NCBI GenBank assembly: GCA_964512145.1
Contig: CAZEIM010000054.1
Location: 1-14,920, forward strand
Length of the DNA: 14,920 nucleotides
Direction of reading: 5' to 3'
Origin: CAYOHR01 sp964512145
GTDB taxonomy: Bacteria > Bacteroidota > Bacteroidia > Flavobacteriales_G > JALEGO01
Positions 9,393 to 14,920 of this stretch are shown piece after piece. The stretch's first letter is position 1. Each line of letters begins with the position of its first letter. Position numbers and translations under genes: made by a program. The notes below the pieces were generated by a model. That model saw only the letters and a program-made list of their open reading frames with translations. It ran no database searches and was not told where the DNA came from.

Positions 9393-9804
9393 TTTTTAAA
9401 AAGAAATGTTGTATGCCATTACTAATAATAAAACTGGCTACTTTTAATGTTTGGTTATAACGTGCAATTTGATAAAAAGTTTCTTGATTTATTTTAATTG
9501 TTGGACTTTTGCATTCAATTAATGTTTTTGGCTGTCCTAAAGAGTTGTGAATTACCATATCGTATCTTTTTTTTAAAGTATGTATCATAATCTGTTTTTC
9601 AACCGATATGAGCGATAAAGGAACCATTTTATACTGGACTAAAAAATGTATTAAATGTTGTCTTACCCATTCTTCGGGAGTAATAACAACATACTTTTTG
9701 CGTACCACATCCCAAATGTATGCTATATCGTTAATATACTTAACTTTGTAGTCGAACTTAGGTAAATCTAAGTTCCAATTTTTTATATTTGAATATGAAG
9801 ACAA
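9337..9804 (-). CDS. HsdR N-terminal-domain protein (PD-(D/E)XK nuclease-like, small stand-alone form)
   Basis: The 155-residue protein matches the small Bacteroidota proteins annotated as type I restriction enzyme R protein N-terminal domain. The conserved block KKYVVITPEEWVRQHLIHFL (37-56) is followed by KRYDMVIHN (79-87) and LIECKSP (95-101). Asp82, Glu97 and Lys99 form a D...ExK motif of the PD-(D/E)XK nuclease fold, with Gln112 in YQIARYN as the usual downstream residue. There is no helicase domain and no hsdM or hsdS nearby, so it is not part of a restriction system here. From memory, relatives often sit beside holA in Bacteroidota; their role is not known to me. The only available start is a TTG at 9804, because no in-frame ATG occurs before residue 60, inside conserved sequence. 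It runs head-to-head into the AMP nucleosidase gene, and its 3' end overlaps the protease gene. Confidence 0.85.
   Translation of the reverse strand: MSSYSNIKNWNLDLPKFDYKVKYINDIAYIWDVVRKKYVVITPEEWVRQHLIHFLVQYKMVPLSLISVEKQIMIHTLKKRYDMVIHNSLGQPKTLIECKSPTIKINQETFYQIARYNQTLKVASFIISNGIQHFFLKNEDEKIHIYKEIPDYTNL
9784..9791 (+). promoter_or_regulatory. Possible -7 promoter box (TATATTTG) directly before AMP nucleosidase
   Basis: TATATTTG fits the TAnnTTTG -7 consensus and is identical to the box before the A2M gene. Only three bases separate it from the ATG at 9795, so a transcript started from it would have almost no leader. There is no obvious -33 TTG at the normal spacing. The box also lies inside the start region of the opposite-strand gene. 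It may be a chance match or a leaderless promoter. Confidence 0.25.
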
Positions 9805-10565
9805 AAAAAGATATTGTAGATAATTGGTTACCTCGTTATACGGGTACTAAGTTAGAAGATTTTCGGCAATATATAATACTGACTAATTTTGATAATTACG
9901 TAGATATTTTTGCAGACATTCATAATGTTCCGGTACAAGGAACAGAAAAGGCCATGCCCAATGCCTCTTCTGAGGATATAACGATAATTAATTTTGGCAT
10001 GGGCAGTGCTAATGCAGCAACTATTATGGATTTGCTTAGTGCCGTTAGGCCTAAAGCGGTTTTGTTTTTGGGTAAATGTGGAGGATTAAAGAAAAAAAAT
10101 AATTTGGGCGATTTAATTTTACCTATTGCTGCCATTCGAGGTGAGGGTACTTCTAACGACTATTTCCCTTCTGAGGTTCCTGCGTTACCCTCTTTTAATC
10201 TTCAAAAAGCGGTTTCTTACACTATTCGAAAAGCCGGATTAGATTATTGGACAGGAACTGTATATACTACAAACCGAAGGGTTTGGGAACATGATAAAAA
10301 ATTTAAAGAATATTTACGTAGTATAAGAACTATGGGAATAGATATGGAAACAGCAACATTGTTTTCGGTTGGGTTTGCCAATCAAATTCCTATTGGAGCT
10401 TTACTGTTAGTTTCCGATCAACCTATGATTCCACAAGGAGTAAAAACAAGTAAAAGCGATGAGGTAGTTACAAAAAATTTTGTGCATCAACACATTCAAT
10501 TAGGAATACTTTCATTAAAAGAAATTAAAGATCAAGGAGTATCGGTAAAACACCTTAAATTTTAA
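9795..10565 (+). CDS. amn: AMP nucleosidase (short Bacteroidota type)
   Basis: The 256-residue protein belongs to the nucleoside phosphorylase/nucleosidase superfamily and closely resembles the short AMP nucleosidases of Bacteroidota, which split AMP into adenine and ribose 5-phosphate. The N-terminus MKTKKDIVDNWLPRYTG (1-17) is the typical family start. INFGMGSANAATIMDLL (65-81) forms the glycine-rich phosphate site. FLGKCGGLK (91-99) is a conserved core strand. GIDMETATLF (181-190) carries the ribose-binding Met-Glu. VSDQP (206-210) holds the expected catalytic Asp208. It lacks the long N-terminal domain of the E. coli enzyme, as is usual in this phylum. I chose the ATG at 9795 rather than the TTG at 9789. 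The stop overlaps the holA start in a TAATG, so the two genes are probably co-translated. Confidence 0.9.
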   Translation: MKTKKDIVDNWLPRYTGTKLEDFRQYIILTNFDNYVDIFADIHNVPVQGTEKAMPNASSEDITIINFGMGSANAATIMDLLSAVRPKAVLFLGKCGGLKKKNNLGDLILPIAAIRGEGTSNDYFPSEVPALPSFNLQKAVSYTIRKAGLDYWTGTVYTTNRRVWEHDKKFKEYLRSIRTMGIDMETATLFSVGFANQIPIGALLLVSDQPMIPQGVKTSKSDEVVTKNFVHQHIQLGILSLKEIKDQGVSVKHLKF

Positions 10566-11575
10566 TGTCCGACTTTCAAAAAATTATTTCTGATCTAAAA
10601 AATAAGAAATATGCTCCGGTGTATTTTTTAATGGGTGAGGAGCCTTTTTACATTGATAAAATTACGCAATATATTGAAGATAATGTATTGCAAGAGCATG
10701 AAAAGGAGTTTAATCAAACTATATTATACGGTAGAGATACCGATGTTTGGAAAATCATAGAAAACGCTAAAAGATTTCCTATGATGAGCGATAAACAAGT
10801 AGTGATTGTTAAAGAAGCTCAATTTTTAAAGGACTTAGATTTACTTAAAGATTATATTAAAAATCCCTTAGATAGTACCATTTTGGTAATTGCTTATAAG
10901 CTAAAAACAGTTGATAAGAGAAAAAAAGATTCCAAAGAATTTTTTGATTGTTTGCAAAAAAATGCAGTTATTTTTGATTCAAAACCGTTAAAAGACAGCC
11001 AAATTCCAGCATGGATTGTAAATGTTGTGCAATCAAAAGGATATGCAATAACTGAAAAATCATCTTTTTTATTGTATGAATTTTTAGGAAATGATTTAAG
11101 TAAGATATTAAATGAATTAGATAAGTTATGTATTAATTTACCTAGTAAAACTACGATCAATGAGTCGCATATAGAAGAATTTGTTGGTATAAGCAAAGAA
11201 TATAACAATTTTGAGTTGCAAAAATCTATTGCTTCTAAAAATGTTTCTAAAGCTATGCGAATTGCTTATTATTTCTCTAAAAACCCAAAAGATTATCATG
11301 TTTTATCTACTACGGCTATTTTGTTTTTATTTTTCAGTAAAGTATTTGCGTATCAGCTTTTATCAGAAAAAAGTAAAACAACCGCTGCAAAATCACTAAA
11401 AGTAAATCCATATTATATAAATGATTACATTCAGGCTTCAAAACTTTATAGTGGAAAAAAGGTAGCTGAGATTATTTCAATTTTAAGAGAGTATGATGCT
11501 AAATCCAAAGGGGTTGATTCTAACGCTTCTTCTTCTGAGTTAATAATTGAGTTAGTATATAAAATTTTGAATTAA
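10565..11575 (+). CDS. holA: DNA polymerase III subunit delta
   Basis: The 336-residue protein has the usual length and architecture of HolA, the clamp-loader delta subunit that opens the sliding clamp during replication. The N-terminus reads KYAPVYFLMGEEPFYIDKI (about 16-34), the typical opening of the family. A degenerate AAA+ core follows (KQVVIVKEAQFLKDLDLL, then STILVIAYKLKTVDKRK). The helical C-terminal domain contains NFELQKSIASKNVSKAMRIA and the late collar region. As in other delta subunits there is no functional Walker A motif, so ATP binding is not expected. The start ATG shares a base with the amn stop, and the epimerase gene begins 2 bases after its stop, so holA sits within a co-transcribed run. 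Confidence 0.94.
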   Translation: MSDFQKIISDLKNKKYAPVYFLMGEEPFYIDKITQYIEDNVLQEHEKEFNQTILYGRDTDVWKIIENAKRFPMMSDKQVVIVKEAQFLKDLDLLKDYIKNPLDSTILVIAYKLKTVDKRKKDSKEFFDCLQKNAVIFDSKPLKDSQIPAWIVNVVQSKGYAITEKSSFLLYEFLGNDLSKILNELDKLCINLPSKTTINESHIEEFVGISKEYNNFELQKSIASKNVSKAMRIAYYFSKNPKDYHVLSTTAILFLFFSKVFAYQLLSEKSKTTAAKSLKVNPYYINDYIQASKLYSGKKVAEIISILREYDAKSKGVDSNASSSELIIELVYKILN

Positions 11576-11577
11576 TT

Positions 11578-12555
11578 ATGAAAAATATTATGGTAACCGG
11601 AATTGCCGGTATGATTGGCTCTCATTTATTAGACGAACTCCTAAAAAAAGACTATCGGGTAATTGGAATAGATAATTTAAGTTATGGAGCCTTAGATAAT
11701 ATTCGTCATAATCTTTCCAACCCAAATTTTTCATTTTATAGAGTAGATATTTCCGATATTCAAACTCTTAAAATACTGGCAAAAGATATCGATTACATAG
11801 TGCATCTGGCTGCTGTTAAAAAAATTAGTGAGCATGAACCCGGAATACCTACACTTATGGTGAACGGAAAAGGCACTGAAAATGTTTTAGAAGTTGCTAA
11901 AATGTGGGGTTGTAAGGTATTATTTGCTTCTACATCGGATGTTTATGGAATGTCAAATGACTTGCCTTTACGAGAGGATGGAGATTTACTGTTAGGCCCA
12001 AGTATGATAAAGCGTTGGAGTTATGCCGTTTCAAAATTATATGGAGAACAAATGTCTTTTGCTTATTATAAAGACTACGGGGTTCCTGTAACTATTATTA
12101 GATATTTTGGCGGATTTAGTTCCCGATCAAATTTTTCTTGGAGCGGAGGGCATGTGCCCATTTTTATTCAATCTATTTTAAACAATGAAGAAGTATTAAT
12201 TCATGGAGATGGAAGTCAAACCCGGTCTATGGGATTTGTTAGCGATTTAGTGCATGGAACCATGTTGGCTATTGAAAATGAAAATGCCATAGGAGAAATA
12301 ATAAATATTGGAAACGATGAAGAACTTAGTGTATTAGAATGCGCTAAACTAATACATGAAATAGCCAATACAGGCAACTTATTAAAAATAAAATACATTC
12401 CTATGCAGGATGTTTTTGGTTCCTATAAAGATATCATGAGAAGAATACCTGATTTAAGTAAAGCCCAAAAAATACTAGGATACGCTCCAAAAGTATCCTT
12501 TAAAGAAGCGGTAAAAATTACGATTGAAGATTACAAACGAATATCCAGCAACTAA
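11578..12555 (+). CDS. NAD-dependent nucleotide-sugar epimerase/dehydratase (extended SDR)
   Basis: The 325-residue protein is an extended short-chain dehydrogenase/reductase of the NAD-dependent epimerase/dehydratase family. The Rossmann motif is GIAGMIG (8-14), followed by IDN (31-33), where the acidic Asp32 favours NAD over NADP. ASTSDVYG (117-124) carries the active-site Ser/Thr region, and Tyr149 and Lys153 form the YxxxK catalytic pair (YAVSK). HGDGSQTRSMGFVSDLV (209-225) is the usual nucleotide-sugar-binding segment. The family acts on UDP-, GDP- or dTDP-sugars in the cytosol; the exact substrate cannot be fixed from sequence. Its overall look is closest to UDP-glucose epimerase or UDP-glucuronate decarboxylase relatives. 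It follows holA by 2 bases and precedes a glycosyltransferase, suggesting a role in making a surface or lipid-linked sugar. Confidence 0.9.
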   Translation: MKNIMVTGIAGMIGSHLLDELLKKDYRVIGIDNLSYGALDNIRHNLSNPNFSFYRVDISDIQTLKILAKDIDYIVHLAAVKKISEHEPGIPTLMVNGKGTENVLEVAKMWGCKVLFASTSDVYGMSNDLPLREDGDLLLGPSMIKRWSYAVSKLYGEQMSFAYYKDYGVPVTIIRYFGGFSSRSNFSWSGGHVPIFIQSILNNEEVLIHGDGSQTRSMGFVSDLVHGTMLAIENENAIGEIINIGNDEELSVLECAKLIHEIANTGNLLKIKYIPMQDVFGSYKDIMRRIPDLSKAQKILGYAPKVSFKEAVKITIEDYKRISSN

Positions 12556-13312
12556 ATTAACATCCTTGATATATATATTAATTCCCATATATAACGAAGA
12601 AAAAAGTATTCCATTATTGTATCAAGAGCTAACTTCTGTTTCTTACCCAGAGGATGTTAAGTATGTTTTTAGCGATGATGGATCTTCTGATCAATCCATT
12701 AAACTATTACATCAATTTTTTGCAAATACAAACTACATAATTTTAGGAGACGGAAATAATTATGGCCCAGGCCATGCTTTTAATGTTGGATTTGAATGGA
12801 TTTTAACTCAAAATCTTAAAGAGCTAGATGTTGTTATTACTATGGAAGCAGATACTACATCCGATATATCTCTTTTAAATAAAATGTTACAAATCTCCAA
12901 CATGGGATATTCTTTAGTACTAGCTTCTGTATATGCACAGTCGGGTGGGTTTGATAAAACTTCTTTTTTTAGAAAATTTGTTTCTTTTGTAGCTAATATG
13001 TTATTTAGGAGCTTTTTTAATATAAAAGTACTTACCTTAAGTTCATTTTATAGAGTATATCACGTTTCTTTACTTCAAAAAATTCAAAAAAAATATAATA
13101 CACTTATTACAGAGTATGGCTTTACATGTATGTTAGAAATTTTGATAAAAGCTATTGATTGTAATGCAAATGTAATTGAGGTTCCTATGGTATTAAAGTC
13201 TCAAAAGAGACAAGGAAAATCTAAAATGAAGATATTAAAAACAACCCGGGCATATGCTTTATTTTTTATGCGGTGGAAATTTTTTTCAAATACATTTAAA
13301 AAGCGTAATTAA
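12524..13312 (+). CDS. Family 2 glycosyltransferase, DPM1-like (polyprenyl-phosphate sugar transferase type)
   Basis: This is a GT-A fold glycosyltransferase of family 2. It shows YILIPIYNEEKSIP (17-30), the nucleotide-binding SDDGSSDQSI (50-59), GPGHAFNVG (81-89) and EADTTSD (108-114), where Asp110 sits at the usual DxD metal site. The ending PMVLKSQKRQGKSKMK (221-236) resembles the R-x-x-G-x-SKM tail of dolichol-phosphate-mannose synthase-like enzymes, which move a sugar from a nucleotide donor to a lipid phosphate. There are no clear C-terminal membrane helices, so it is probably cytosolic or peripheral. The start is uncertain: no ATG exists upstream of conserved sequence. TTG at 12524 overlaps the epimerase gene by 32 bases, while TTG at 12566 would give the more usual N-terminus MIYILIPIYNEE with a 10-base gap. 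Donor and acceptor are unknown; it probably acts with the preceding epimerase. Confidence 0.87.
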   Translation: MKITNEYPATKLTSLIYILIPIYNEEKSIPLLYQELTSVSYPEDVKYVFSDDGSSDQSIKLLHQFFANTNYIILGDGNNYGPGHAFNVGFEWILTQNLKELDVVITMEADTTSDISLLNKMLQISNMGYSLVLASVYAQSGGFDKTSFFRKFVSFVANMLFRSFFNIKVLTLSSFYRVYHVSLLQKIQKKYNTLITEYGFTCMLEILIKAIDCNANVIEVPMVLKSQKRQGKSKMKILKTTRAYALFFMRWKFFSNTFKKRN

Positions 13313-13361
13313 AAGATATAATTACAGAAAAATTAAGAGAAAATGAATTAATTTTCATATC

Positions 13362-14774
13362 ATGAAAAGGCCAATTTTATTTTTATTTACATTTTTTTCT
13401 TTATTTATTTTTAATGCATATTCTCAAGAGATACAAAATTGCTATAACGCTCAAGAAATAACGATAGATTTACTCGAAAACATAGTTCCGAATACAAAAC
13501 AGAATCATATTTTTTCGGATGGAAAAGGAACGTACATTTTTTTTTCAAATGCACTTAAAAAATTTGATCATCATTCTCATTGGTATAAAATATCAGTATT
13601 TAAAGAAACAGAAATTACTTTGTTATTAAAAGCTTTTGACGAGGATAATGTGTATAATTTTTTCGTATATCAAGATCCGGGAGTAGGTGATTTTTGTCAA
13701 AAAGTTTTCGATAAAGAAATAATTCCCATTCGAACCAATTTATTGAAAGATTCCATGGGCATGAAAGGCACAGGTTTGTCTAAAAACTCATCCATAACCG
13801 ATTCGCTTACAAATGTTGATTATCTTTATTATACCGCATTTCACAAGCCAATTTATGCACAAAAAGATGAAGTGTATTATATTAACATTTACCACACACA
13901 AGGAGAAGATTGCGGATATTCTTTTGAAATGGGGGCGAATGATCAAGTACAGGGATTTATAGTAACAGATAGTTTATGCTATCATGATTCAGTTTTTCTA
14001 CATCCTATACCGGTTCCTGTGATAGATGAAAAATTAATGGACATATTAAAAATTAAAGAAAAAAAATTTAAAAATGCATTAATACTTAAAGGGCTTTTAA
14101 AAGATAGTATTACCAATAATCCAATACAGGGAAATATAAAAGTTTTTACCAACAATTTAAAAAATTACGATCAAGATACCATTACCAATTTAAAAGGGGA
14201 GGTCTTACTGATAGCTCAGGGAAGTATTTTTTATGAAGTTGAGTTTTCGGCAATAGGGTATAAAAGTAAAAAAATTAAAGTTATGAAGTATACCCTGCAA
14301 CATGAAATGCGTGATATTGGAGATGTTTTTTTAGTTCCACTTCAATCAGGCAAAACAAAATGTTCACCCNNNNNNNNNNAATCGGGTGAACATTTTGTTT
14401 TGCCTGATATACATTTTTATGCCGGTACGTATGCTATTAAATCTGAATCTGAACCCAATCTTGAGAAATTGATCATCTTTTTAAATACCTATCCGGATAA
14501 AAAGATAGAAATTCAAGGGCACACAAATGGAAAAGGTAACATTCAGAAAAAAAAGAATGTATCTGAACAAGGGCCTGAATGGAATTTTAGTGGAAACGAA
14601 AAAAAACTATCAAGATATAGGGCCGATGCCATAAAAAAGTATCTAATTCAACATGGTATAGATGGAGATAGAATAAAAACAAAAGGTTTGGGGGATTCTA
14701 AGATGCTGTATCCAAAACCTAAAAACAAAATAGAACGTGATTTAAATAAAAGGGTAGAAATTGTGTTATGGTAA
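13362..14774 (+). CDS. Secreted OmpA-family protein with N-terminal beta-sandwich domains (contains a 10-N gap)
   Basis: A signal peptide (hydrophobic 5-19, likely cleaved near AYSQ) precedes a Cys-containing beta-sandwich region (about 24-200). A CNA-B/carboxypeptidase-regulatory-like fold follows (about 240-325, LKGLLKDSITNNPIQG and FSAIGYKSKKI). The C-terminus is an OmpA-like peptidoglycan-binding domain (about 342-470): FVLPDIHFYAG, IEIQGHTNGKG (382-392), LSRYRADAIKKYL (416-428), GLGDSK and NKRVEIVLW. It probably links the outer membrane or periplasm to the cell wall. The peptidoglycan-contacting Asp of GHTD is Asn389 here, while the partner Arg420 is kept, and the loop between them is longer than usual. 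Ten Ns at 14370-14379 give four unknown residues, and the sequence around them is suspect, so the true protein may be about 12 residues shorter. It starts 49 bases after the glycosyltransferase. Confidence 0.87.
   Translation: MKRPILFLFTFFSLFIFNAYSQEIQNCYNAQEITIDLLENIVPNTKQNHIFSDGKGTYIFFSNALKKFDHHSHWYKISVFKETEITLLLKAFDEDNVYNFFVYQDPGVGDFCQKVFDKEIIPIRTNLLKDSMGMKGTGLSKNSSITDSLTNVDYLYYTAFHKPIYAQKDEVYYINIYHTQGEDCGYSFEMGANDQVQGFIVTDSLCYHDSVFLHPIPVPVIDEKLMDILKIKEKKFKNALILKGLLKDSITNNPIQGNIKVFTNNLKNYDQDTITNLKGEVLLIAQGSIFYEVEFSAIGYKSKKIKVMKYTLQHEMRDIGDVFLVPLQSGKTKCSPXXXXSGEHFVLPDIHFYAGTYAIKSESEPNLEKLIIFLNTYPDKKIEIQGHTNGKGNIQKKKNVSEQGPEWNFSGNEKKLSRYRADAIKKYLIQHGIDGDRIKTKGLGDSKMLYPKPKNKIERDLNKRVEIVLW
14345..14408. 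repeat. Perfect 25-base inverted repeat flanking the N gap
   Basis: Bases 14345-14369 are the exact reverse complement of 14384-14408; between them lie the ten Ns and AATC. Both flanks also start with AATC (14344-14347 and 14380-14383). The right arm encodes the expected opening strand of the OmpA domain (SGEHFVLPD), whereas the left arm encodes SGKTKCSP, which has no family counterpart. The most likely reading is an inverted copy created by assembly or amplification; a real hairpin within the gene is the alternative. Confidence 0.9.
14370..14379. other. Assembly gap (10 N)
   Basis: Ten consecutive Ns lie inside the OmpA-family gene, probably a scaffold join of nominal rather than measured length. 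The reading frame happens to stay open across it. Confidence 0.98.
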
Positions 14775-14882
14775 TGAATATGATTTAATTTTGAATTCAT
14801 TCCCATGTAAGCTCCCCAAAAATTAGCACAGTTTGTTAGTAGACAAAAAAATAAAAAGTGAATACCCCACAAAAATATTTTT

Positions 14883-14890
14883 TAGTTTTG
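14883..14890 (+). promoter_or_regulatory. Bacteroidota-type -7 promoter box (TAGTTTTG) for a gene beyond the right edge
   Basis: TAGTTTTG followed by CA fits the TAnnTTTG consensus well and lies in the 146 non-coding bases after the OmpA gene. No -33 TTG is evident at the usual spacing. No start codon with a long frame appears in the 30 bases that remain, so the gene it would serve lies outside the window. Apart from this box and a weak AT-rich inverted repeat, I see nothing in 14775-14920. Confidence 0.4.
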
Positions 14891-14920
14891 CAAAGTATTC
14901 AGGAAATTTTAGGACATAGT

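Noticed and set aside
9337..9804. A restriction-modification or other defence system suggested by the HsdR-N domain
   Set aside because: There is no helicase, methyltransferase or specificity gene nearby, and the stand-alone protein appears to be a common chromosomal gene in this phylum.
13305..13325. Perfect 7-base inverted repeat GTAATTA/TAATTAC with a 7-base spacer spanning the glycosyltransferase stop
   Set aside because: It is purely AT-rich apart from one pair and has no following T run, so neither a terminator nor an operator can be supported; such repeats are expected by chance at this base composition.
14345..14408. Insertion-sequence ends or an invertible promoter at the inverted repeat
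   Set aside because: The arms lie within one coding frame, the spacer holds only Ns plus AATC, and there is no transposase or recombinase in the window.
14773..14801. 7-base inverted repeat AATGAAT/ATTCATT just after the OmpA stop
   Set aside because: The 15-base loop and weak AT stem, without a T tract, make a terminator unlikely.
14648..14872. Minus-strand frame of 74 codons overlapping the OmpA gene end
   Set aside because: It overlaps a well-supported domain on the other strand and has no recognisable family features.

Overview
The window is AT-rich, densely packed DNA from a member of the Bacteroidota, probably a flavobacteria-like or related lineage. The evidence is a secreted subtilase ending in a type IX secretion (T9SS) sorting domain, a very large alpha-2-macroglobulin (A2M) lipoprotein, the short Bacteroidota form of AMP nucleosidase, an OmpA protein with a beta-sandwich front end, TAnnTTTG promoter-like boxes, and no clear Shine-Dalgarno sequences. 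No tRNA, rRNA, CRISPR array or insertion sequence was seen. Most of the window is housekeeping or envelope gene content.

Left part (1-6539, + strand): the C-terminal end of the ATPase gene ychF is joined by a TAATG stop/start overlap to rdgB, which encodes the enzyme that cleans non-canonical purine nucleotides from the pool. After a 119-base gap with a promoter-like box comes a 1865-residue A2M-family lipoprotein with an intact CIEQ thioester motif.

Middle (6543-9804, - strand): this block converges on the A2M gene with only 3 bases between the two stop codons. It holds a secreted subtilisin-like protease with a T9SS tail. Upstream, overlapping it by 56 bases, lies a small PD-(D/E)XK-like protein of the HsdR N-terminal family.

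Right part (9795-14774, + strand): the small nuclease-like gene is head-to-head with, and overlaps, the gene for AMP nucleosidase. That gene begins a tight run: AMP nucleosidase, DNA polymerase III delta subunit (holA, another TAATG junction), a nucleotide-sugar epimerase/dehydratase, and a DPM1-like family 2 glycosyltransferase. A 49-base gap follows, then a secreted OmpA-type protein. That gene contains a 10-N assembly gap flanked by a perfect 25-base inverted repeat, which looks like an assembly or amplification artefact. A promoter-like box near the right edge points to a gene beyond the window.

The genes fall into three themes: nucleotide and replication maintenance (rdgB, amn, holA), envelope and secreted proteins (A2M, subtilase, OmpA), and surface-sugar synthesis (epimerase plus glycosyltransferase). 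I see no convincing new multi-gene system. The points most worth a second look are the inverted repeat around the N gap, the head-to-head overlap at 9795-9804, and the adjacent protease-trap and protease genes.
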